Notes under the pieces: generated by a model
What the model saw: only the letters and a program-made list of their open reading frames with translations
What the model was told of the DNA's origin: nothing
The model's database searches: none
Assembly: GCA_002491165.1 (NCBI GenBank)
Contig: DKVK01000077.1
Location: 5,736 to 55,827 of the forward strand
Source of the DNA: Porphyromonadaceae bacterium UBA7180
Lineage (GTDB): Bacteria > Bacteroidota > Bacteroidia > Bacteroidales > Muribaculaceae
DNA: 50,092 nucleotides
Reading direction: 5' to 3'
Position numbers and translations under genes: made by a program
Part shown: one piece after another, positions 33,729-41,677 of the stretch
Numbering within the stretch: position 1 is the stretch's first letter
How the letters are laid out: each line of letters starts with the position of its first letter

Positions 33729-33753
33729 GGGATGAGTCCCACGGACTCATCCC
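33729..33753. repeat. perfect 11-bp hairpin between oxc and the transporter
   Basis: GGGATGAGTCC (33729-33739), 3-nt loop, GGACTCATCCC (33743-33753). Not followed by a T tract (GACTTATAAAA), so mRNA processing or stability is likelier than termination. Confidence 0.7.
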
Positions 33754-33772
33754 GACTTATAAAATATCCACT

Positions 33773-34801
33773 ATGAGTAACATGATGCACATCATACTGT
33801 ATGCCATTGTCCCGATCATCGTCGTGATGCTCTTAGGCTATATCTCGGGCAAACGTGGCATATTTACGGCAAAGGATGGCAAGGCATTCAACAAGGTAGT
33901 GCTCGACTACGCGCTCCCCGCCGCGCTGTTCGTCTCCATAATCGGAGCGGACCGCCAGATGCTTGTTGAAGACATAAAGCTCACACTGATTTCGCTGGCA
34001 GTAATTATGGCATGCTTTATGGGCGTCTACTTCATCTATGCCAAATGTTTCAAGAAGAACACCGGAGCCGAAGGTGCCATTATGGCCTTGGTGAACGGTT
34101 CGCCGACCATCGGCTTCCTCGGGTTCGCCGTTCTGGAGCCCATTTTCGGTTATAACGCCAGTGTGGCGCTGGTAGTTGCCATAGTGGGCATCGTCGTGAA
34201 CGCCGTAGGCATCCCGGTAGGACTTACGCTCCTCAACGCCGCACAGGATAAGAAAGCCGCGCTCCAGAGTACCGCCGGAGACACAGCCACAGTAGCTGGA
34301 GGAGGCAAAGGTTCCGCACGCCGCGACGACGGCTGGAAAGCCGTAATCAACGCCCTGAAGCAACCCGTGGCCTGGGCTCCTATCCTCGCCGTTATCTGGG
34401 TTATCTGCGGAATTCCGTGGCCCGCTTATCTCAGCCCGTCGTTCGACCTCATCAAAGGCGCCAACGCTTCGATGGCTGTATTTGCAGCCGGTATCACCCT
34501 TTCGGCATATAAGATTACCATCAACTGGCCGGCCATCCTCGGCTGTATACTGAAGATGATTCTTATGCCGGCCCTGCTCCTCACCGTAGGTCTTATCTTC
34601 CACATGAAGGAAGCCAACCTCGCCATGATGGTTATGGCCGGCGCCCTGCCTCCCGCATTCTCCGGCATCATCATCGCCGACGAGTACGACACTTACGTAG
34701 CCGAGTCAACCTCTTCGCTGGCTTTGTCAGTGATAACCTTCATCGGATTCTGTCCCTTCTGGATGTGGATGACGCAACTCTGCTATTCACACTTCATGTG
34801 A
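33773..34801 (+). CDS. AEC-family transporter, predicted oxalate/formate carrier (YfdV-like)
   Basis: Auxin-efflux-carrier family membrane protein of 342 residues with about ten predicted helices in two halves of five. A charged loop (about residues 160-190, A-Q-D-K-K-A and K-G-S-A-R-R-D-D) separates them. Family marks are G-Y-I-S-G-K-R-G-I-F near residue 22, N-K-V-V-L-D-Y-A-L-P-A, and G-A-L-P-P-A-F-S toward the end. E. coli yfdV sits beside frc and oxc homologues in the same way, so transport of oxalate, formate or both is inferred. No OxlT-type MFS antiporter is present. It starts 66 bp after oxc, beyond a hairpin. Confidence 0.8.
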   Translation: MSNMMHIILYAIVPIIVVMLLGYISGKRGIFTAKDGKAFNKVVLDYALPAALFVSIIGADRQMLVEDIKLTLISLAVIMACFMGVYFIYAKCFKKNTGAEGAIMALVNGSPTIGFLGFAVLEPIFGYNASVALVVAIVGIVVNAVGIPVGLTLLNAAQDKKAALQSTAGDTATVAGGGKGSARRDDGWKAVINALKQPVAWAPILAVIWVICGIPWPAYLSPSFDLIKGANASMAVFAAGITLSAYKITINWPAILGCILKMILMPALLLTVGLIFHMKEANLAMMVMAGALPPAFSGIIIADEYDTYVAESTSSLALSVITFIGFCPFWMWMTQLCYSHFM

Positions 34802-34831
34802 TGAATACATATTACAGAAAATGTGACATAG

Positions 34832-34868
34832 AAAGGTCGGCATCCTTTTCAGGAATGCCGCCCTTTTC
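34832..34868 (+). terminator. terminator of the oxalate operon
   Basis: AAAGG-x-CGGCAT pairs with ATGCCG-x-CCTTT around a short loop, followed by TTTTCTGTT. Lies between the convergent transporter and the membrane-protein gene. Confidence 0.8.
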
Positions 34869-34881
34869 TGTTATGGACCGG

Positions 34882-35421
34882 TCAGTTGAGCACCTGCTTA
34901 TAGTCGCGCATGAAGTCGAAGAGTATTTTGAGACCGAAAGCGAGTCCGACCATAAAGCCGCACGCGGCCCCCAGGAGGGCATATTTCTCGAAGTTGAACA
35001 TCGCCAGCATAAGGTATACTATCAACAGAGCTATCGGCATGAGTATGAAGATGAACTGAATGTGGCGTTTGCGGTAAAAGTAGACCTTCTTCAGCACGGT
35101 TTCTACCGACATCGTGGCGCAGTCGATACTTTGTATTCCGCGGCAAAGCCAGTAATCCATTCCGGCGGCAATGAGGAAGAAAGCCACCATCACCAATGGA
35201 TAGAAAAGCGGTGTGTCGGGATTCTCTTCGCTGAGCCTGAAATACAGCGGCATTACCCAGCAGAGTGAGACCGCCGAGACTATGGCCATGCGTCTGTAGC
35301 GCGAGGCGAGGCGTTGCAATGTGGTTTTTTGGCGCGGGTCGATGTTCTTGCGCGATTGGCTTCCGCGTTCCAGGGCAGCGTTCGAGCTTTCCCAATTCTC
35401 TTTCAGATATTCTATTTCCAT
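34882..35421 (-). CDS. four-helix membrane protein partnered with an ECF sigma factor
   Basis: A 179-residue membrane protein with a charged amino-terminal arm (about 45 residues, starting M-E-I-E-Y-L-K-E-N-W) and four predicted helices in two hairpins (about 45-65, 72-92, 120-140, 145-168). It begins 2 bp after the ECF sigma gene, so the two form an operon. Position and topology suggest an anti-sigma or sensor role, but it does not match a known anti-sigma domain that I recognise. Confidence 0.65.
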   Translation of the reverse strand: MEIEYLKENWESSNAALERGSQSRKNIDPRQKTTLQRLASRYRRMAIVSAVSLCWVMPLYFRLSEENPDTPLFYPLVMVAFFLIAAGMDYWLCRGIQSIDCATMSVETVLKKVYFYRKRHIQFIFILMPIALLIVYLMLAMFNFEKYALLGAACGFMVGLAFGLKILFDFMRDYKQVLN

Positions 35422-35423
35422 TG

Positions 35424-36059
35424 TTAGTCGTTTTTAACCTTGTTGTAAAAATCGGCGAGTTTCCCTTTTGCGCGTTTCAGGCGCGAGGCCACGCTGTCGC
35501 GCGACAGGCCCGTGACGCTCCGGATTTCCTCATAGCTCTTGCCGTCTATCCACATCAGCACTATCGACTTGTCGAGCGGCGAAAGCATCCCTATTAGCCT
35601 GTACATCAGCTTATAACGTTCTATTTCTTCGGTGGGGGAATCCTCGTAGAGCGTGGCGTAAAGCTCGTCCATCTGCACCTCTTCGCGGCGTGTCTTCTTG
35701 CGTTGCGAAGACACGCAAGTGTTGAGTGTGACGCGGTAAATCCATGTCGAGAGGGAGCTGTCTCGGCGGAAAGCGGCCAATCCGTTCCATATGTTGAGGA
35801 AAGTGTCCTGGCGCAGGTCCTGGAAATCCTCTTCCGAGCGGGCGAAGGAGAGGCAGATGCCGGCAATGAGTCCGGCGTAATCCCGCGACAGTTCCGCAAA
35901 CATCCGCTCGCGATTCTTGACTCGCTCAGGAACCACGGCTTCGGCAACGGCAGCCGCCATTCGCAGCAGCCTCTGCCCTACTCGCCGCCGCCACTGCCGG
36001 AAAGCGAAGCCCGCGGTCTCCGCCCGCGATGAAAATCCTATTTCAAGTTCTAAATTCAT
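35424..36059 (-). CDS. ECF-type RNA polymerase sigma factor
   Basis: Extracytoplasmic-function sigma-70 factor, 211 residues as drawn. Region 2 is visible as E-E-D-F-Q-D-L-R-Q-D-T-F-L-N-I-W followed by F-R-R-D-S-S-L-S-T-W-I-Y-R-V-T-L-N. Region 4 is visible as L-S-P-L-D-K-S-I-V-L-M-W-I-D-G-K-S-Y-E-E-I with helix-turn-helix V-T-G-L-S-R-D-S-V-A. About 50 arginine-rich residues precede region 2, more than usual, so the true start may be ATG 35960 or ATG 35903. The membrane protein encoded immediately downstream may control it. Confidence 0.82.
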   Translation of the reverse strand: MNLELEIGFSSRAETAGFAFRQWRRRVGQRLLRMAAAVAEAVVPERVKNRERMFAELSRDYAGLIAGICLSFARSEEDFQDLRQDTFLNIWNGLAAFRRDSSLSTWIYRVTLNTCVSSQRKKTRREEVQMDELYATLYEDSPTEEIERYKLMYRLIGMLSPLDKSIVLMWIDGKSYEEIRSVTGLSRDSVASRLKRAKGKLADFYNKVKND

Positions 36060-36243
36060 ATCCTAATGCAACGGTATGATTCAAACCGTTCATCTATTTA
36101 GACGGACAAAACCGCCAAAAGTGTCAGAGTCTGTGAAAAATATCCGGTTTCCTGCTTGCGGGCTGCAACGTATTATCAGTTTTGCCTATCGTCGTAATAG
36201 GAAAAATCCTCATTTATCGTTTTCCCGAAATCGGGAGTGGCAG

Positions 36244-36251
36244 TAATTTTG
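36244..36251 (+). promoter_or_regulatory. -7 box upstream of the thrE-like genes
   Basis: TAATTTTG at 36244-36251; a TTTT stretch near 36220 may act as -33. Predicted start near 36258, about 22 nt before the small ORF. Confidence 0.55.
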
Positions 36252-36279
36252 CAGCAGAATTAAAGAAACCAAAGATATT

Positions 36280-36477
36280 ATGACACATACTATGATAATA
36301 TGGTGTATAATGGCCTCGTCGTTGCTGTGCACAATCATATTCAGGACAGTGGAAAGTCAGAGCGGGAAAAGCGCCAAGCGCACACGACGCCATCGGCTGC
36401 ACCTTATAGAGTTCGGTAAGGAAAAGGAAATATTCTACATTCCAGGCGACTGTGATGATGACACTGAAGACCTGTGA
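36280..36477 (+). CDS. small membrane-anchored peptide preceding thrE, uncertain
   Basis: A 65-residue frame that begins with a hydrophobic helix (M-I-I-W-C-I-M-A-S-S-L-L-C) followed by a basic stretch (K-S-A-K-R-T-R-R-H-R) and an acidic end. It is the first start codon after the promoter at 36244 and overlaps the ThrE-like gene by 26 bp. It could be a real small protein or a leader peptide that couples translation. No family is known to me. Confidence 0.45.
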   Translation: MTHTMIIWCIMASSLLCTIIFRTVESQSGKSAKRTRRHRLHLIEFGKEKEIFYIPGDCDDDTEDL

Positions 36478-37261
36478 CAAGAAGAGATCGGCATCAGGGG
36501 TGGCATTGCAGCGTTTTGCGGCCTTTTTAGCCGAATATGCAGCACTGCTGTACGGCTGCGGCGCCACGAGTATCCGTATTGAGAAAAACGCCGCCAGAAT
36601 GGCACGGGCATTCGGCATTAACTTCTATATCTTCATAATGCCGGCGCATGTGTCAGTTACAGTTTGGGACGACGATGAAAGCGACGCAGCCGTAGCGGCA
36701 CGCCGTACCGCCGCCTGCGGCATTAGTTTCAACCTTAACGCCAGGCTGAGCCGGCTCAGTTGGGTAGTGGCCGACCAGTGTCTAAGTCTTGAAGACGCAG
36801 CGGAACGTTTTGAAAAGATAAAGCAAACCAAGCCCACCGGCAAGTGGGAGGTATTGGTTCTTACGAGTATCGCCAACGCATCGTTCTGCCACCTGTTCGG
36901 AGGCGATGGCGTGGCCATGATCATTGTTTTCATTTCCACTCTTGTTGGGTACCGGCTGAAACAGATAATGCTCGAAGACGGGCGCGACGTGCGTCTCACC
37001 TTCCTTTGCGCATCCTTTTTCTCAGCCTCACTCAGTGCCGCAGGACATATTTTCAACATTGGGGGAACTCCGGAGATAGCACTGGGGACGAGCGTACTCT
37101 ACCTCATTCCGGGTATCCCCTATCTTAACTCGGTAAGCGATGTCATTTACCGTCATTATTTATGCGCGCTGAGCCGGTTCTTTGAGGCCGCGATACTTAC
37201 GGCGTGCCTCTCGGCGGGACTTTGCGCCGGAATGTTGATACTCGGATTAAAGACATTTTGA
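36452..37261 (+). CDS. threonine/serine exporter, ThrE amino-terminal half (DUF1212)
   Basis: A 269-residue membrane protein of the ThrE family. A soluble amino-terminal domain contains the conserved G-x-x-T-x-R-I-E pattern (Y-G-C-G-A-T-S-I-R-I-E near residue 35). About five helices follow, with F-G-G-D-G-V-A near residue 150 and L-I-P-G-I-P-Y-L-N-S near 230. In Corynebacterium one ThrE carries both halves; here, as in many bacteria, the second half is the next gene, 6 bp away. Export of threonine, serine or another small organic acid is inferred. Confidence 0.82.
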   Translation: MMMTLKTCDKKRSASGVALQRFAAFLAEYAALLYGCGATSIRIEKNAARMARAFGINFYIFIMPAHVSVTVWDDDESDAAVAARRTAACGISFNLNARLSRLSWVVADQCLSLEDAAERFEKIKQTKPTGKWEVLVLTSIANASFCHLFGGDGVAMIIVFISTLVGYRLKQIMLEDGRDVRLTFLCASFFSASLSAAGHIFNIGGTPEIALGTSVLYLIPGIPYLNSVSDVIYRHYLCALSRFFEAAILTACLSAGLCAGMLILGLKTF

Positions 37262-37267
37262 AGTTCT

Positions 37268-37762
37268 ATGCTTAGCGATATTGTAATAAACATTTTGGAG
37301 GACGGACTGTTTGCGGCACTGGCGGCCATTGGCTTTTCGAGTATAAGCAACACGCCGCGCCGGGCATATCTCATCTGTGCCCTCTTGGCCGCAGCCGGTC
37401 ATTCGCTGCGTTATGTTCTCATGCTGCCCGATGGTGCCGTCATGCACATAATCCCTGCAAGTGCCCTATCGGCCTTTGCCATCGGGATGCTCGCGGTGTT
37501 GCTGGCGCCGCGCATCAAATGTCCCCCCGAAGTATGCTTCTTTCCCGCGTTGCTTCCAATGATTCCCGGAATGTACGCCTACCGCACCATTCAATACCTC
37601 CTCACCACCCTTTGCCATACCGGAGAAGAGGCTTTCCAACATTATTTTTACCTGTTTGTATATAATGGCCTCACTTCTACGTTCATTATATCAGGAATGG
37701 TTGTCGGAGCCACCCTGCCGGTGTTCCTCTTCAAGAAACTTTCCTTCACCGCCACATGTTGA
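37268..37762 (+). CDS. threonine/serine exporter, ThrE carboxy-terminal half (DUF3815)
   Basis: A 164-residue membrane protein with about five helices. It carries N-T-P-R-R-A-Y near residue 25 and L-L-P-M-I-P-G-M-Y-A-Y near residue 97, the signature of the second ThrE half. It probably forms a complex with the product of the gene 6 bp upstream. The LysR gene begins 4 bp after its stop. Confidence 0.82.
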   Translation: MLSDIVINILEDGLFAALAAIGFSSISNTPRRAYLICALLAAAGHSLRYVLMLPDGAVMHIIPASALSAFAIGMLAVLLAPRIKCPPEVCFFPALLPMIPGMYAYRTIQYLLTTLCHTGEEAFQHYFYLFVYNGLTSTFIISGMVVGATLPVFLFKKLSFTATC

Positions 37763-37766
37763 CAAT

Positions 37767-38666
37767 ATGGAATTAAGACAGTTAAAATACTACGCCAAAG
37801 CTGCCGAAACGCTTAATTTTTCGGATGCGGCGAAAAGCCTGAACATAGCGCAAAGCTCCCTCTCGCAGCAGATAAAGCAGCTGGAAGAGGAACTCGGCAC
37901 GCAACTCTTCATCCGCAACAACCACAATATGCGCCTCACAGAGGCCGGCGAGGCAATGCTCCCCTTCGCTATGCGTACCATACACGAAGCCGAGGCCTGC
38001 GCTTGCCGCATCCACGATTTGCAGAAACTCCTCACCGGTACGCTCAACATCGGGGTGACCCATTCCTTCAATCCCATCCTCACTGAATCGGTGATTTCAT
38101 TCATGAAGATGTATCCGGGCATCAAGCTCAACGTGGTCTACAAGCAGATGAACGAGCTGATGGATCTCCTATCCAAGCATGAGATAGACTTCGTGCTGGC
38201 CTTCAGGCCCATCAAGCCGCTCCCCGACGTGGAGTCCCACATCTTGTTCCAGAACTCACTCTCGGCAATAGTGGCAAAAGACCATCCACTTGCTGCCAGG
38301 GATAAAGTAACTGTTTCCGAACTTGAGAAATATAATCTTGCACTCCCCTCTAAAGGATTGCAGGCACGCAATGCATTCGACAGCATCACCTCCTCCTACA
38401 ACAACTTCAAAATCCGTATCGAGCTTAACGAAGTCAACACCTTGCTGAAACTCGTTCGCCAGACATCCCTGGTGACAGTACTCGCCGAAGATTCCATCTA
38501 CGATGTCCGCGACGTGAAGGCCGTCCCCATCGATTTTCCCGATAACCAGATGGCGGGATGCGTCCATATATTGAAGTCGGCCTACCGCAAACACTCCATG
38601 CAGGAGTTCATCCGCATTCTCACCGAATCCATAGCCGTGAAACGCCTCCAAAACAACTGGATATAG
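37767..38666 (+). CDS. LysR-family transcriptional regulator
   Basis: A 299-residue regulator with an amino-terminal winged helix-turn-helix (M-E-L-R-Q-L-K-Y-Y ... N-I-A-Q-S-S-L-S-Q-Q-I-K-Q-L-E, residues 1-60) and a substrate-binding-like effector domain from about residue 90. The start is ATG 37767; a longer in-frame opening overlaps the ThrE-2 gene. Being the last gene of the ThrE unit, it may sense the exported metabolite. Given that the oxalate operon is 6 kb away and has no regulator of its own, control of frc-oxc is a second, weaker possibility. Confidence 0.9.
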   Translation: MELRQLKYYAKAAETLNFSDAAKSLNIAQSSLSQQIKQLEEELGTQLFIRNNHNMRLTEAGEAMLPFAMRTIHEAEACACRIHDLQKLLTGTLNIGVTHSFNPILTESVISFMKMYPGIKLNVVYKQMNELMDLLSKHEIDFVLAFRPIKPLPDVESHILFQNSLSAIVAKDHPLAARDKVTVSELEKYNLALPSKGLQARNAFDSITSSYNNFKIRIELNEVNTLLKLVRQTSLVTVLAEDSIYDVRDVKAVPIDFPDNQMAGCVHILKSAYRKHSMQEFIRILTESIAVKRLQNNWI

Positions 38667-38739
38667 CCCCGAGCGTAGCCTGATTCTTACCCGTCTTTCC
38701 CCTAGTCCGATTTTTACGTACTATTATATAGCCATAATC

Positions 38740-38771
38740 TTTGTAATTTAAGAAAATAATCATTAATTTTG
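38740..38771 (+). promoter_or_regulatory. consensus promoter without an adjacent gene
   Basis: TTTG at 38740-38743, a 20-nt spacer and TAATTTTG at 38764-38771, as good as those of rpoD and lon. Transcription would begin near 38778. The next identifiable coding start is at 39238. Confidence 0.7.
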
Positions 38772-39120
38772 CAAATAGATTTCCACGCAAACAACAGAGT
38801 ACGGCTCACTGGTTTTGTAGACAAAAAAGTATATATCGATGATAGATTCTTAGGGTAAGTGGTTTCTATGTTGGTATGGAAAAGTATAGGATATCATTCA
38901 AGAATGTATGTGTCTGGTTAGCAGATCAGCTGACACATCCTTCGACATTGTTTCAGCGCAAGTCGTGGGGAGTGTTTTCGGCACAAAACGCTTGTTTAAC
39001 ACGATGGGAAAGACTGACCCGCGCCAGACAATCCTTACTTTGCGATATACTAACAGAACTAAGTATGTGTTTGTAATTATTTATCGTAGTGGATTATGAA
39101 GTATGTGGATGAAATTTTGG

Positions 39121-39166
39121 ATTCGGCTGATGGCGCTATGGGGTTCCATAGCAACTGAAGCCGGAT
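39121..39166. repeat. nested stem-loop upstream of the ADP-ribosylglycohydrolase pseudogene
   Basis: Inner stem GCTATGG (39135-39141), loop GGTT, CCATAGC (39146-39152). Outer pairing is CGGCT (39124-39128) with AGCCG (39159-39163). Confidence 0.55.
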
Positions 39167-39237
39167 TCGGAAGTTTGCCGCAGAATTTATAAGGCGATAC
39201 TTTAAATAATTTCGAACACATACTTAAAAAATGATTT

Positions 39238-40290
39238 ATGACAAAAGAACAGTTACAAGATAAATGCCGGGGCTGCCTCGTCGGGGGAGCTATCGGCGAT
39301 GCTCTCGGTTATCCCGTGGAGTTCGTGTATTCCTTTGAGGAAATACGGCGTAAATATGGCGATGACGGCATAACTGAGTACGACATGTGCTATCCGTGGC
39401 TCGAAGAGGGAATCCGCCATTATAAAGCGTTGTTTTCTGACGATACCCAAATGACACTTTACACGGCCGAAGGGTTGCTCGAAGCCGAAGACAGCGGAAA
39501 ACAAATACTCCCCGCTATCGCCAATGCCTATATCGTTTGGTTTGGAGGCCAGGTCGGCAAGAAAGTCAAGATTCCGTATGACTCCAAGTTATCGAAAATT
39601 GATGAGTTGAATAAGCGACGTGCACCCGGAAATGCCTGTATTTCAGCACTGTTTTCCCTCAATGAAGGTAAAGAACCGATGAATGCGAGCAAAGGGTGTG
39701 GCGGAATAATGGTGTCGCCCCTGTCGGCATCTACGGAGCCGCTCATGGTTGGACGCTGGAAGAGACTGCACGAATGGCAGGTGAGGTGGCGGAACTTACC
39801 CATCTGCATCCGCTCAGCACATACTCTTCCGCAGCACAGGCAATTATCGTTCAGCTTTGTCTCTTGGATGAGGAGTCGATAGAGAGCGGGCGCTTCCGGT
39901 CGGTCGTAGAGAAATCGCTTGAAGTCGTGAGCGTAGTTTACGGTGCGGATGCGCCTGCAATGGATGAGTTCCGGAAACTCGTCGGGAAAGCGTTGCGTCT
40001 TGATGACAATCAGCTCTGCGACTGGGAGTTCATCGAGAACTATCTTGGCGGCGGATGGGTAGCTGAAGAAACTTTGGCGATAGCCGTTTTCTCAGTAATC
40101 CGGCACATCGACGATTTCAACGCCTGCATGATCTGCGCGGTCAATCATGGCGGCGACAGCGACTCTACCGGTGCCGTAGCCGGCAACATCCTCGGCGCGA
40201 TTCTCGGTTACGATAGCATTCCCGAAAAGTTCACAAAAACCATTCAGCTGAAAGAACTTCTGATAATGACGGCTGATGCCCTTGGCCAAT
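39238..40290 (+). pseudogene. ADP-ribosylglycohydrolase family gene with a frameshift
   Basis: Would encode about 351 residues of the family that removes ADP-ribose from proteins or small molecules. The first frame has G-D-A-L-G-Y-P-V-E-F and the metal-binding S-D-D-T-Q-M. The second frame, from about 39707, continues with V-A-P-V-G-I-Y-G-A-A-H-G-W and the second metal motif G-G-D-S-D-S-T-G. Between 39711 and 39712 one base is missing; adding it restores G-I-M-R-V-A-P-V-G. Without it the first frame ends at 39882. All active-site segments are otherwise intact, so the lesion is recent or is a sequencing error. Confidence 0.85.
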
Positions 40291-40972
40291 GAAAGAGAAA
40301 AAGGCAATTTGGAATCTTTTTAACAGGCTCAAGCCGATAATCACGGCGAAACTGTTGAATCATGAGGATAAACATGTTGGGTCGCGAGGAGTTCAGTTGG
40401 TCGTTCCGCTTAATGCTGGGGAGGCTGATATTTTGGTCACCAGAGAACGGTTAGCTGTTATTGCTTCCGAATATCCCAAATATAGTATGCAGATTTGAGG
40501 ATTTTCCCGCTGAGCTTCTCGGTTCGATTCGATTGGAGAAAAGAAATTGGAATCTCGAGGTGTACGATCTTTCGGTCGGGAAATTCAATAGCAATGGGCA
40601 GGCATTAGTGACATGGATGATTTCCCCCTACCGTTACTGTCCTATGGACGAAGAGGGTTTCGGCGAGAAAGAGGAATTTGAGGTAGCTGTTATTTGCCAT
40701 ATCGACACCAAAGGACAACTTGCCGACACCCCCGTCTGGAAACCCTACACAGGCTTGCGACGATAAATCCCAGGCTTCCCGGACGTTTCATAGCGCAGCA
40801 GTTGCTTGGATGCTTACCGGTAGAATGGCGTGCACGCCTTAAAGTGCTTGCACAAGGACTTTCGCTTAAAACTGAAAGTTTTGGCATCGCAGGGCTCCAT
40901 GACGCAGTTTTGACTTCTGTTGGCGCGTACAATGACCCGGATTCCATGCTGTGGTGGAGATTTGGCAACTGA
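40289..40972 (+). pseudogene. unidentified gene with two compensating frameshifts
   Basis: Begins with ATGA overlap at the end of the preceding gene. The reading frame shifts near 40490 (after Y-S-M-Q, into F-E-D-F-P-A-E-L) and returns to the first frame near 40755 (into A-T-I-N-P-R-L-P). Joined, the three parts give about 228 residues, ending Y-N-D-P-D-S-M-L-W-W-R-F-G-N. No family is recognised. The middle part is acidic and aromatic (Y-R-Y-C-P-M-D-E-E-G-F-G). The overlap suggests it functioned with the ADP-ribosylglycohydrolase. Convergent with folE, 10 bp away. Confidence 0.6.
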
Positions 40973-40982
40973 TAAGGTGACT

Positions 40983-41564
40983 TTAGAGGTGGCAGAGGCG
41001 AAGGAACTCTTCGCGGAGAGCCGGTTCATCGAAGCGACCGCTATAGTCGAGAGTCGTGGTGGCGCTGTCTTGTTTCTCTACGCCGCGCATCTTCATGCAG
41101 AGGTGCTCGGCTGTGCAGGCCACTATTATGCCGTCGTTGGGAAGCGTCTTGCCCAGAAGTTCGCACACTTGTGCCGTGAGGCGTTCCTGCACTTGCAGGC
41201 GGCGCGCGAAGTTGTCAACCACACGTGCGAGCTTGGAGAGCCCTATCATCTTGTCGCGCGGTATATAGCCTATGGATACGCGTCCGAAGAAGGGAAGTAT
41301 GTGGTGCTCGCAGAGGGAGTAGAACTCGATGTCTTTAACGATAATCATGCGGGAACCGGCATGTTCGAAGATAGCCTGCGATGCCGTAGCTGCCGGGTCC
41401 ATACGGTAACCGGCGGTAGCGTCGAGCATGGCTTTCGCTGCACGGACGGGCGTTTTCACGAGTCCTTCGCGCTCGGGGTCTTCGCCGAGCAGACGGAGTA
41501 TTTCTTTGTAGTGGTAGGCCAGCTGGTCTACCAATTCGGGGTCATGAGATTCTTTACGGCTCAC
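40983..41564 (-). CDS. folE: GTP cyclohydrolase I
   Basis: A 193-residue enzyme that converts GTP to dihydroneopterin triphosphate, the first step of folate (and pterin) synthesis. The zinc and catalytic residues are in S-L-C-E-H-H-I-L-P-F near residue 84, followed by G-Y-I-P-R-D-K-M-I-G-L-S-K-L-A-R and a C-T-A-E-H-L-C-M segment with the second zinc cysteine. A gap of 113 bp separates it from the SPOR gene upstream. folK, another folate gene, lies 2.4 kb away on the same strand. Confidence 0.95.
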   Translation of the reverse strand: MSRKESHDPELVDQLAYHYKEILRLLGEDPEREGLVKTPVRAAKAMLDATAGYRMDPAATASQAIFEHAGSRMIIVKDIEFYSLCEHHILPFFGRVSIGYIPRDKMIGLSKLARVVDNFARRLQVQERLTAQVCELLGKTLPNDGIIVACTAEHLCMKMRGVEKQDSATTTLDYSGRFDEPALREEFLRLCHL

Positions 41565-41677
41565 GATTTTGTTCAGTTTTCAGTCTGCCGGGCTCGCGGG
41601 AACTCCCTCTCTCCGGCACTCATATAGTATGAAAAAAGTCGCGCGTTATTTTTTGGGATTCGGCAACGCGCTTGAAA

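Larger units (their letters stand above)
38667..39237. other. 571-bp stretch with a strong promoter but no recognisable gene
   Basis: Apart from the promoter at 38740-38771 and a nested hairpin at 39121-39166, I find only short frames (for example 38876-39076 and 38908-39099) without family signature. It may hold a noncoding RNA, a long leader, or the remains of a decayed gene. Confidence 0.55.

Noticed and set aside
38876..39099. Two overlapping plus-strand frames in the gene-less stretch
   Set aside because: Short, without family match, and offset from each other; kept only as part of the unexplained region.
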